Positions 1 to 5,871 of a DNA stretch of 5,871 nt are shown one piece after another (positions within the stretch are counted from its first letter, which is position 1; every line of letters starts with the position of its first letter). The notes beneath the pieces are model-generated. The model ran no database searches. It was not told the DNA's origin and saw nothing but the letters and a program-made list of their open reading frames with translations. The stretch comes from Acidobacteriota bacterium (GTDB lineage Bacteria > Acidobacteriota > Terriglobia > Acidiferrales > UBA7541), in NCBI GenBank assembly GCA_003224075.1, contig QHYF01000188.1, forward strand, positions 2,019-7,889, written 5' to 3'. The position numbers and the translations under genes are program-made.

Positions 1-444
1 CAATCCGCGATCTTCAAGGTACGCCCGCGCCGCTTTCCCTTCCAGCGTCCCTTCCAGTTGCTTCACGAAAAACGTCTGCGCCTCGCGATGCATTTCCACG
101 AGCACGGTCCGCTGCTGCTTCTCTTTCCGTTCTTCCTGCGAATGTTCCTTCGGCCGCGGCAGCGCGATTCCGCATTTCTCCGCCACGATGCGCAGCGCTT
201 CCGGAAACTCGCACCGCTCCATTTCCATCACAAAGTCGAAGACATCGCCGCCCTTGCCACACCCGAAGCAGTGAAAAATCTGGCGCACCGGATGCACGTT
301 GAACGACGGCGTCTTCTCCGAATGGAACGGACAAAGCCCGCGGAAATTCTGCCCGGCCTTCTTAAGCTGGACGTATTCCCCCACCACGCGGACAATGTCC
401 GCCTGCTGCTTCACCTTCTCCGCAAATGATCCTGCTTCCGCCAA
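1..444 (-). CDS. dnaG: DNA primase DnaG, N-terminal part (runs off left edge)
   Basis: This is the replicative primase, which lays down RNA primers on single-stranded template at the fork together with the DnaB helicase. 148 codons are visible. The translation has the typical DnaG opening with ADIVRVVGEYVQLKK (residues 15-29), then a complete CHC2 zinc finger with C38, H41, C59 and C62 inside GLCPFH and HCFGCGKGGDVF. The helical region FPEALRIVAEKCGIALPRP (80-98) follows. The TOPRIM catalytic domain and the helicase-binding C-terminus lie outside the window. I chose TTG (444-442) as start: an in-frame TAA lies 9 nt upstream, no ATG is available, and the next alternative (GTG, codon 11) would remove part of the conserved first helix. 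No clear Shine-Dalgarno precedes the TTG. The gene starts 11 nt after the stop of the cyclotransferase gene, so translation may depend on reinitiation. In many bacteria rpoD follows dnaG; that cannot be seen here. Identity is very secure, the exact start less so. Confidence 0.95.
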   Translation of the reverse strand, partial: MAEAGSFAEKVKQQADIVRVVGEYVQLKKAGQNFRGLCPFHSEKTPSFNVHPVRQIFHCFGCGKGGDVFDFVMEMERCEFPEALRIVAEKCGIALPRPKEHSQEERKEKQQRTVLVEMHREAQTFFVKQLEGTLEGKAARAYLEDRGL

Positions 445-455
445 GTTGAATTACG

Positions 456-902
456 TCAGGCGTGCGCCTGTTGGTAAGGGAACCGGCCGGTCGGGACAAC
501 TTGGGCCTTGGCTAATGGCTGGGCAAAAAGATAGGTCCAAGCTCTGCGCTTCGTGCCATTTGCCCAGACGTCCACAAGCCGCCGCTCGAAAAGTCCTTCG
601 TCACAACCTTCCACGCGGTCCAAGGCCGGCAGAGTTCGATCGGGCTTGCGCATCCGGTAGAGTTCGCCGTGGACGAAACGATCCCTCCTGGGACTTTGAA
701 TCGCCGCCGGATAGCGGCGCGCAGGCAACCGATAAAGCTCCCCGTGGATCTTGGCCGGGGCAACGAACCGGATCTCGCCAGGATTGCCCAACCGATGGTG
801 AAGCCGCTGTCCCTGCATCAGCGTGCCATACACAAATAGATAGGATACCGGCGCGGGCTTCGCGCGCCCATTCATCGTTTCCGAGTTTTTCCGCTTGCTC
901 AT
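456..902 (-). CDS. Gamma-glutamylcyclotransferase-like (AIG2/GGCT fold) protein
   Basis: A 148-residue protein of the gamma-glutamylcyclotransferase superfamily. Members cyclise the gamma-glutamyl group of gamma-glutamyl amines, peptides or amino acids to 5-oxoproline and release the free amine. The substrate-binding signature VYGTLM lies at residues 24-29. A second conserved block, VHGELYRM (77-84), is followed by ALDRVEG (93-99), whose E98 sits where the general acid/base glutamate of human GGCT is found (LDEQEG). The strand RAWTYLFAQPL near residues 119-129 completes the barrel. The length fits the short bacterial family, and no signal peptide is visible, so it is probably cytoplasmic. The ATG overlaps the preceding stop (ATGA, 4 nt), which implies translational coupling to the membrane-protein gene. 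An AAGGT stretch lies 8 nt upstream of this ATG. A second in-frame ATG at codon 10 is possible, because the first 18 residues are basic and not conserved. The real substrate cannot be read from sequence. Confidence 0.85.
   Translation of the reverse strand: MSKRKNSETMNGRAKPAPVSYLFVYGTLMQGQRLHHRLGNPGEIRFVAPAKIHGELYRLPARRYPAAIQSPRRDRFVHGELYRMRKPDRTLPALDRVEGCDEGLFERRLVDVWANGTKRRAWTYLFAQPLAKAQVVPTGRFPYQQAHA
457..470. repeat. Small perfect inverted repeat across a stop codon
   Basis: CAGGCG and CGCCTG are perfect inverted copies separated by 2 nt, so the realistic RNA hairpin is a 5-bp GC-rich stem with a 4-nt loop. It covers the last codons and part of the TGA of the cyclotransferase gene and ends 12 nt before the TTG start of dnaG. 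No U-run follows on the transcribed strand, so it does not look like an intrinsic terminator. It might influence dnaG initiation or be chance. Confidence 0.4.
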
Positions 903-1504
903 GCTGCTTTACCTTTGCTCTTCTGCCTATATTCTACTAGGAGTTTCGACAGATTCTCAAAATTGTTGCGTTTGAGGTAAGCGAGCAAATCGTCCGCTTG
1001 ACGGATTTCCACCAAACGCCTCAGGTAATAATCAAAAAGCGCCTCAACATCCTTGCGCAGCATCTGCTTTTGATAATAGAGGTAAGCGATGAATTCGAAA
1101 AAGTTCAGATAGTCGGTGAACTTGTCGAACAGTTCCTTCTCTTCGGACTCGAACTTGGCCTTGGGATCGTCGTCGCGCCGGAGCAAGTTCATGACATCAT
1201 CCAGCTCGTCATAATCGACTTTGCGCCGGATGAAAGAAAAAGTGCGGCCTTCGAAAAATTCCGCTTGCAGTTGCGAGAGCCAGCGAAGCCTTTCCGCGTT
1301 GGTGCGATCCCGGTATTCTTCGACTCCGTGAATCACGGCGTAGATGGCGCCGAATCCGAGAACCAGAGTGCCGGAGCCGGTCAGAAACGCACCCCAGGCG
1401 CCGAGCTGCTCGAAGCCCACCTTCAAATGCAGGGCGTAGCCACAGATCACAGTTACGGCGGAAACGAAGAACCACAACAATAAAGATCGCCACGCCGAAC
1501 GCAT
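899..1504 (-). CDS. Uncharacterised two-helix membrane protein with helical cytoplasmic domain
   Basis: A 201-residue protein of unknown function. Two hydrophobic segments are visible: about residues 8-26 (LLLWFFVSAVTVICGYALH) and about 34-59 (LGAWGAFLTGSG onward). A very short loop joins them. A basic N-terminus (MRSAWR) predicts both ends in the cytoplasm. Residues 62-201 are soluble, charged and predicted helical, with an aromatic-rich stretch at 131-161 (DYLNFFEFIAYLYYQKQ, then ALFDYYL). This layout resembles DUF4760-type proteins, but that assignment is from memory of the pattern and is tentative. The start is well supported by the strongest ribosome binding site in the window (AGGAGGTGG). 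The gene lies 47 bp after the amidohydrolase stop and overlaps the cyclotransferase start by 4 nt, so it is probably in an operon with both. Nothing in it allows a catalytic function to be named. Confidence 0.85.
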   Translation of the reverse strand: MRSAWRSLLLWFFVSAVTVICGYALHLKVGFEQLGAWGAFLTGSGTLVLGFGAIYAVIHGVEEYRDRTNAERLRWLSQLQAEFFEGRTFSFIRRKVDYDELDDVMNLLRRDDDPKAKFESEEKELFDKFTDYLNFFEFIAYLYYQKQMLRKDVEALFDYYLRRLVEIRQADDLLAYLKRNNFENLSKLLVEYRQKSKGKAA

Positions 1505-1510
1505 GGAATG

Positions 1511-1519
1511 CCACCTCCT
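1511..1519 (-). promoter_or_regulatory. Strong ribosome binding site of the membrane-protein gene
   Basis: AGGAGGTGG on the minus strand, with 6 nt between its end and the ATG at 1504 (8 nt counted from AGGAGGT). It is nearly the full anti-16S complement and is clearly stronger than those of the neighbouring genes. It fixes the start of the two-helix membrane protein. Confidence 0.8.
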
Positions 1520-1551
1520 GCTGGGTTCTTCCTAAATGGATTCGGTGACGG

Positions 1552-2910
1552 TCATCGCTTCATGTAATCGTTCTTGTAGACCGTGCCGCCCTTCATGACA
1601 AATTTCACGTGCTCGAGGATGGTGACGTCTTTCGTCGGATCGCCATCGACGGCGACGATGTCCGCCCACCTTCCCGGCTCGAGTGTGCCAACGCGATCCT
1701 TCCATCCGAGCAGGTCCGCCGCATTGATCGTCGCGGCCTGGATCGCTGCCAGCGGCGTCATTCCCAGCTTTACATAGACGTGGAACTCGCCGGCATTCAA
1801 TCCGTGCGGATAAACCGCCGCGTCTGTGCCAAACGCCACCTTCACTCCCGCGGCGAACGCCTTCTTTGCGTTCTGCTGCGCAGCCGCGGCAACATCGCGC
1901 ATCTTCTGCCTGGAATATTCTGGTATGTCGCTGTGTTCCATGTGTTGTTGCATGTATTCGGTCAGAAAAAGTGTCGGCACGAGATAGGTTCCATTCTTCT
2001 TCAGTGTGGCAATCGCCGCATCGTCCATCAGGTGGCCGTGCTCGACGGAATCCACGCCCGCTTCCGAGGCCCAGCGCACTCCTTCGGCGCCGTGCGCATG
2101 GGCGGCCACGCGGCGGCCGAGCCGGTGCGCATCCGCCACGATCGCTTTCATCTCTTCGAGCGTATACTGCGAGGCGTTCGGGTCGTCGCCCTTCGAAAGC
2201 ACTCCGCCCGTAGCACAGACCTTGATGACGTCCGCGCCATACTTGATGACTTCGCGAACCTTGTGCTGCACCGCCTCGACGCCGTCGGCCACTCCGTCTC
2301 CCTGAAAATGAAATGCGGGCGGGAGCAGATTTTCGTCGCAATGACCGCCGGTGATTCCCAGCGCTGGTCCCGAAGCGACCATGCGCGGCCCAATCACGTC
2401 TCCATCGTTGATGGCATCGCGCAATGCGATGTCCGCATAATCTTTCGCGCCAACGTTGCGCACTGTAGTGAATCCTGCTTCGAGGGTGCGCCGCGCGTTT
2501 CTCGCGCCATGCAACGCTTCACGAGCCGTCGAAATCCCAAGCCCCTGATACCCGAGCGAATTCAGGTCAAACGTCAGATGCGTGTGCATGTCGATCAAGC
2601 CGGGCAGCAACGTGGCGTCCGGCAGATCGATGGTCGCGTCTCCGGCTCCCGCCTTGACTTCGCTGGACGGCGCGACTCGCGTAATCTTTTCCCCTTCAAT
2701 GACGACGGCTTGATTCGCGCGCAACTCTCCCGTGCGCACGTCGAGTATTCGGCCGGGGCGAATCACCGTTCTCTTCGGTGCCTGCGCCTGCGCGCGAGTT
2801 GTCGCCGGCGTTCCCGCCAGTACCGCTAAAACCACTGCGATGACTGCGCAGAGGCGCGTGGCCATACGGGTCATTTTTTCCGGCGACAAGGCATTCTGCG
2901 GAGTTGTCAT
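1552..2910 (-). CDS. Secreted imidazolonepropionase-like metal-dependent amidohydrolase
   Basis: A 452-residue amidohydrolase-superfamily enzyme (the COG1228-type group that includes Xaa-Pro dipeptidases and imidazolonepropionase relatives). It should hydrolyse an amide or peptide-like bond with a metal centre in a TIM barrel. Visible ligands, numbered from this ATG: H109 and H111 in GLIDMHTHLTFD; K230 in ADVIKVCATGG, the likely carboxylated lysine; H271 in AAHAHG; H291 in SVEHGHLMD; and D363 in FGTDAAVYPHG. The small beta-sandwich is formed by the N-terminal part (about 46-100) and the C-terminal part (GRWADIVAVDGDP, near 413). A Sec signal peptide is evident: a basic MTRMATR (13-19), a hydrophobic core (about 20-34) and a likely cleavage near TTRAQA, so it acts in the periplasm or outside. 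I prefer ATG at 2910 over the adjacent TTG at 2913 because AGGTG lies 5 nt upstream; M13 is a possible later start. The substrate is not predictable; dipeptidase activity is only one option. Confidence 0.93.
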   Translation of the reverse strand: MTTPQNALSPEKMTRMATRLCAVIAVVLAVLAGTPATTRAQAQAPKRTVIRPGRILDVRTGELRANQAVVIEGEKITRVAPSSEVKAGAGDATIDLPDATLLPGLIDMHTHLTFDLNSLGYQGLGISTAREALHGARNARRTLEAGFTTVRNVGAKDYADIALRDAINDGDVIGPRMVASGPALGITGGHCDENLLPPAFHFQGDGVADGVEAVQHKVREVIKYGADVIKVCATGGVLSKGDDPNASQYTLEEMKAIVADAHRLGRRVAAHAHGAEGVRWASEAGVDSVEHGHLMDDAAIATLKKNGTYLVPTLFLTEYMQQHMEHSDIPEYSRQKMRDVAAAAQQNAKKAFAAGVKVAFGTDAAVYPHGLNAGEFHVYVKLGMTPLAAIQAATINAADLLGWKDRVGTLEPGRWADIVAVDGDPTKDVTILEHVKFVMKGGTVYKNDYMKR

Positions 2911-2915
2911 CAAGG

Positions 2916-2920
2916 CACCT
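2916..2920 (-). promoter_or_regulatory. Ribosome binding site that decides the amidohydrolase start
   Basis: AGGTG is followed by CCTTG and then ATG on the minus strand. The 5-nt spacing suits the ATG at 2910. The in-frame TTG at 2913 would be only 2 nt away, so the ATG is the better start. Confidence 0.6.
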
Positions 2921-2950
2921 CATTGTGAATTGGCATCCGGACCGCGGGGG

Positions 2951-2959
2951 AGTATATCA
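2951..2959 (-). promoter_or_regulatory. Candidate extended -10 promoter upstream of the amidohydrolase gene
   Basis: The minus strand reads TGATATACT, i.e. a TGn extension followed by TATACT (one mismatch from TATAAT). I see no good -35 hexamer at 16-18 nt spacing, which is tolerated in extended -10 promoters. Transcription would begin near 2944, giving a leader of about 34 nt with the AGGTG site in the right place. The 117-bp gap between mutS2 and the amidohydrolase is the only intergenic space in the window large enough for a promoter. It holds nothing else convincing. Confidence 0.5.
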
Positions 2960-3027
2960 AAGCCTCGCGCTTGCATCGCTGGGGAAGCGGTGCTCCGCAT
3001 GACTGCTATTGCCAGTCTTGAATTTTC

Positions 3028-5442
3028 TTACTTCTGCATTTCCACAACCGTGATGGCTTTCCCCCCGCGGTTCTCCGCCTCGAACGAATGCTTCTCGACC
3101 AGCGGGTGCGAGGCGAGAAATTCACCGATTCCTTTGCGAAGCGCGCCCGTGCCGTGTCCGTGAATGATCCTCACTCGCGCCTTGTGCGCCAGGGCCGCAT
3201 CGTCCAGAAATTTGTCCAGGCGATCCGTTGCTTCTTCCACGGTCATGCCAATCACGTTGATCTCGTCTGCTGCAGCGCCTTTGCCGCGCTGCGCGATTAC
3301 TTTCATGGCTGGTGAATTTGTGGCCGGAGCGCCCGTCTTTGCGCCGGGAGTTGATCCTTCCACGCCGGTGATTTCATCCAGCGTGACTTTCATCCGCAGC
3401 GGCCCAGCTTCGATTTCGGCGGACGAGCCTTCGATTCGGCGCAGCACGACCGGCTTGCTGAATCCACGCACGCGAATCCTCGCGCCCGCTTGCAGCCGGT
3501 CCGCGCTGACCGCCTCCCGAGAATCGGAATGAACGCCGAGATCCGCTTGCGAGTCGGAAATGGTCTGCACGACCGCGGCGTTCAACTCTTCGCGCGCCCC
3601 GCTGCGTGCATCTTGCATCTTGCGCCGCGCGGATTTCTCGGCTTGCCCGCGCAGTTCCCGCTCTTTCACCGCTTCGACCACACGCGCGACGTTTTCCTCG
3701 AAGCGCTTCTGCATCTCGGCGAATTGCGCTTCCAATTCCTTGATTCGCTTCTGCTGCCGTTCGACCCACTCCGTGCGCAGTTTCCTGCGCTCTTCTTCCA
3801 GTTCATGCCGCTCAGCGGCCATTTGCTGCCGCATCCGATCGAGTTCGTCGCGGCTGCGATGCAGATAAGCGATTAGGTCTGCGGCTTCGCGCGATTCCGG
3901 GGTCAGCAGCGACCTCGCGCGTTCGATGATTCCTTTGGCGAGCCCCAGCCGTTGCGCGATCGCAATTCCGCTCGAGCCGCCCGGCACGCCCACCATCAGG
4001 CGGTAAGTGGGCCGCAGATTTACGTCGTCGAATTCCACTGCGGCGTTCACAACCCCGGGCGTCGTCGAAGCGTACGTCTTTAGCCGATCGTGATGCGTCG
4101 TCGCCAGCACGATACAGTTTTTCCCGCGAAATTCATCCAGCAGTGCCACGGCCAGCGCCGCCCCTTCCTCGGGCGCCGTCCCTGTTCCCATTTCATCCAC
4201 GAGCACGAGAGACTTCGGCGTGGCTGCTTCGAGCATGCCCTTCAGATTCAGCATGTGCGCCGAAAACGTGGACAAATCCGCCGCAATCGATTGTTCGTCG
4301 CCGATATCCACCAGCACGCGGTCAAAGATCGGCAGGACCGCGCGCTGCGCCGCAACCGGAATCCCGGACTGCGCCGCGAGCGCGGCCATCCCCGTCGTTT
4401 TCAGCGCCACGGTCTTGCCGCCGGTGTTTGGGCCGCTGATCACCAGCACTCGCTCTTCACCACCGAGCGATAACGTCATCGGAACGATGGCGCGATTTTC
4501 TCTGCGGAGCTTGTCTTCCAGCACCGGATGCCGCGCGCCTTCCAGGCGTAATTCATTCGTTTCGGAAAATTCCGGCATGGCGGCGTCAAACTCCCGCGCG
4601 AATCGCGCTCGCGCAAAGACGCTGTCGACTTCCGCAATCGTTTCCGCCGCCGCAAGCAGCGGTCCTCGAACCATCTGCAGCTTTTCCGTCAGTTCGCGCA
4701 GGATCCGCGCGATCTCGGCGGCTTCGTCCTCGGCCAGTTGCACGAGCTGGTTGTTCGCTTCGACGGTTTCGAACGGCTCCATGAAGACCGTTTGGCCCGT
4801 CGCGCTGGCTCCGTGCACTATGCCCGGTACGCTCCGCCGGTGCTCGGCGCGCACCGGGATCACAAAACGGTCATTCCGAAGTGTGACGTAATCCTCCCCG
4901 GCTTCCGCATTCCGCGCGCGCAAAATCTGCTTGAGAGTTTTCTGGATCGATTCGCGCGTCTGCGTGATGCTTGCGCGGATCCGCCGCAGCGCCGCCGACG
5001 CCTCGTCGCTGATTTCGCCGTTCGGCAGCACGCACCGCCGAATCGCCGCATGCGCATCGCGAAAATCAGCAAGCGAGGCCGCCCGCGCCGCCAACAATGG
5101 AAATTTCGCCGCATCTTCACGAAACTGCTGCCGCAACCATCCCGACGTTTCCAGTAAGGACGCCGCATCGAGGAATTCGCCCGGCTCCAGCACGGCCCCC
5201 GGCCCTTCGATGCGTTCGAGCCAGCCTTGCGGATCAGCCAGCGCGCCGAATCCCAATTCGCGCCCCGCTCGCAGCCACTCCCGTGCCTCGCGAATCAAGG
5301 CAAAAGTCGCTTCCAGCACCGCGCGCTCCATTCCCGGCTCGAGCGCATTCACGGCTCGCCGCCCCGGCGCGCACGTCGTCCGCAGCCGCAGCAATTCCCG
5401 CAGCTTGTCGAATTCCAGGACTTCTTGGGTGGTCCGTGACAT
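3028..5442 (-). CDS. mutS2: MutS2 family ATPase with C-terminal Smr domain
   Basis: An 804-residue MutS2, close to the family's usual length. MutS2 proteins lack the mismatch-recognition domain of MutS. They have been linked to suppression of recombination and, in Bacillus, to splitting of collided ribosomes. Domains in order: helical core and clamp (1-320); ATPase with Walker A GPNTGGKT (337-344), the DEQSIAADLSTFSAHM region (382-397), Walker B SLVLVDE (411-417) and H-loop TTHHD (448-452); a long charged coiled coil (about 525-615); a small KOW/SH3-like beta domain (about 645-692); an Ala/Pro/Thr linker (about 693-722); and the Smr domain (about 726-803) with HGHGTGALR at 761-769. The Smr LDLRG motif is replaced by INVIGM (728-733). 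The ATG is 2 nt after the stop of the LOG-family gene, so the two are co-transcribed; the ribosome binding site is weak, which fits translational coupling. Identity is secure; whether the Smr domain still cleaves nucleic acid is open. Confidence 0.97.
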   Translation of the reverse strand: MSRTTQEVLEFDKLRELLRLRTTCAPGRRAVNALEPGMERAVLEATFALIREAREWLRAGRELGFGALADPQGWLERIEGPGAVLEPGEFLDAASLLETSGWLRQQFREDAAKFPLLAARAASLADFRDAHAAIRRCVLPNGEISDEASAALRRIRASITQTRESIQKTLKQILRARNAEAGEDYVTLRNDRFVIPVRAEHRRSVPGIVHGASATGQTVFMEPFETVEANNQLVQLAEDEAAEIARILRELTEKLQMVRGPLLAAAETIAEVDSVFARARFAREFDAAMPEFSETNELRLEGARHPVLEDKLRRENRAIVPMTLSLGGEERVLVISGPNTGGKTVALKTTGMAALAAQSGIPVAAQRAVLPIFDRVLVDIGDEQSIAADLSTFSAHMLNLKGMLEAATPKSLVLVDEMGTGTAPEEGAALAVALLDEFRGKNCIVLATTHHDRLKTYASTTPGVVNAAVEFDDVNLRPTYRLMVGVPGGSSGIAIAQRLGLAKGIIERARSLLTPESREAADLIAYLHRSRDELDRMRQQMAAERHELEEERRKLRTEWVERQQKRIKELEAQFAEMQKRFEENVARVVEAVKERELRGQAEKSARRKMQDARSGAREELNAAVVQTISDSQADLGVHSDSREAVSADRLQAGARIRVRGFSKPVVLRRIEGSSAEIEAGPLRMKVTLDEITGVEGSTPGAKTGAPATNSPAMKVIAQRGKGAAADEINVIGMTVEEATDRLDKFLDDAALAHKARVRIIHGHGTGALRKGIGEFLASHPLVEKHSFEAENRGGKAITVVEMQK

Positions 5443-5444
5443 GT

Positions 5445-5871
5445 CTATGGTTGCTGCAACTCTTTCCGCAGATAAAGCGCAACTTCGCCGGGCGTCGCCG
5501 CCACATGCACCAGGCGGCCGTTTGCCTCACCCCACGGCGCTGGATGTCCCAACTCGACTTCCCGCACACGTTCCAAGATCGGCTGCCAAAAATCTCCGAG
5601 TACGGCAAACGGTTTCCCGGTCATCACCGACTTGTTCAACATTTCCCAAACCACCGCGAGCTCCGCAAGCGTCCCCGTGCCGCCTCTGCATGCCACAAAG
5701 CCATCCGCACGCCGGATCAGCTCGAACAATCTTTCTTCCCAGCTTTGCTTCCGCACTTCCACGTCAACCCACGCATTGATCTTCGCCGTTTTGAAGAATT
5801 CCGCCGTCACCCCGAAAGTTTTTCCGCCCGCCTCTTTCGCGCCCCGCGATACCGCTTCCATCACGCCGCCA
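5445..5871 (-). CDS. LOG-family protein (putative nucleotide phosphoribohydrolase), C-terminal part
   Basis: The last 141 codons of a gene that runs off the right edge. LOG-family (lysine-decarboxylase-like Rossmann) enzymes typically cleave the N-glycosidic bond of nucleoside 5'-monophosphates, releasing base and ribose phosphate; some activate cytokinins. The fragment opens inside the conserved GGxMEAVxRGA loop (visible residues 1-11: GGVMEAVSRGA). It then has ERLFELIRRADGFVA (46-60), containing the conserved arginine, and the signature GGTGTLAEL (63-71). The helix AVVWEMLNK and the strand KPFAVLGDFWQPIL follow, as in the W-containing branch of the family. The usual proline before GGxGT is replaced by arginine (CRGGTGT). 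The TAG stop is 2 nt before mutS2. The protein is expected to be cytoplasmic. The missing N-terminus holds the first nucleotide-binding strand. Confidence 0.88.
   Translation of the reverse strand, partial: GGVMEAVSRGAKEAGGKTFGVTAEFFKTAKINAWVDVEVRKQSWEERLFELIRRADGFVACRGGTGTLAELAVVWEMLNKSVMTGKPFAVLGDFWQPILERVREVELGHPAPWGEANGRLVHVAATPGEVALYLRKELQQP

Noticed and set aside
58..940. Plus-strand open frames at 58-429 and 299-940
   Set aside because: The minus strand here encodes DnaG with an intact zinc finger and a cyclotransferase with its signature motifs. The plus frames show no family features.
998..1483. A 161-codon plus-strand open frame opposite the membrane-protein gene
   Set aside because: The minus-strand frame has a near-perfect ribosome binding site, plausible membrane helices and operon overlap. 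The plus-strand frame has none of these and fits as its shadow.
1609..2829. A 406-codon open frame on the plus strand opposite the amidohydrolase gene
   Set aside because: It lies wholly inside a gene with clear metal-ligand motifs. Its translation has no recognisable domain and is rich in Arg, His and Ser, as expected from an antisense shadow in G+C-rich DNA.
3001..3017. Inverted repeat GACTG / CAGTC just after the mutS2 stop, considered as its terminator
   Set aside because: The stem is only 5 bp with a 7-nt loop, and on the transcribed minus strand it is followed by ATGCGG rather than a U-run. The T-rich side faces the plus strand, where there is no gene.
4931..5779. A 282-codon plus-strand open frame spanning the mutS2/LOG junction
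   Set aside because: It crosses two securely identified minus-strand genes and is low in complexity (Arg, Ser, Ala, Pro). It is a codon-bias artefact.
1..5871. Search for a defence system, mobile element, CRISPR array, tRNA or riboswitch
   Set aside because: No direct-repeat array, transposase or integrase motif, cloverleaf or long structured leader was found. All coding space is accounted for by six same-strand genes, and the largest gap is 117 bp.

Overview
This window is an ordinary, densely packed bacterial chromosomal segment with a G+C content that looks like high-50s percent. All six genes read on the minus strand, so transcription runs from high to low coordinates. The style of MutS2 (Smr variant 'INVIGM' and 'HGHGTG'), the secreted imidazolonepropionase-like amidohydrolase and the LOG / mutS2 / dnaG gene set suggest an Acidobacteriota soil bacterium. 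That placement is inference from protein style; there is no rRNA or other decisive marker here.

In transcription order, the right part (5871 to 3028) holds the 3' part of a LOG-family phosphoribohydrolase gene. Only 2 bp separate it from a complete mutS2 of 804 codons, so the two are almost certainly co-transcribed. A 117-bp gap follows (3027 to 2911). It carries an extended -10-like promoter element and a good ribosome binding site, but no convincing terminator.

The middle part (2910 to 456) holds a secreted metal-dependent amidohydrolase, then after about 47 bp an uncharacterised two-helix membrane protein with a very strong Shine-Dalgarno sequence, then a gamma-glutamylcyclotransferase-like gene that overlaps the membrane protein gene by 4 nt (ATGA). 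The left edge (444 to 1) holds the first 148 codons of dnaG, the replicative primase, with its intact CHC2 zinc finger. It begins at a TTG codon 11 nt after the cyclotransferase stop codon.

Functionally this is a mix: genome and ribosome maintenance (mutS2, dnaG), nucleotide metabolism (LOG), and a small accessory group concerned with peptide, amide or gamma-glutamyl chemistry plus an unknown membrane protein. The last four genes are spaced like one operon, which would tie primase expression to the accessory genes unless there are internal promoters. I see no mobile element, CRISPR array, RNA gene, large repeat or defence island. The observations worth a second look are modest: a degenerate Smr catalytic motif in MutS2, a changed LOG signature, the TTG start of dnaG next to a hairpin, and the unknown membrane protein.
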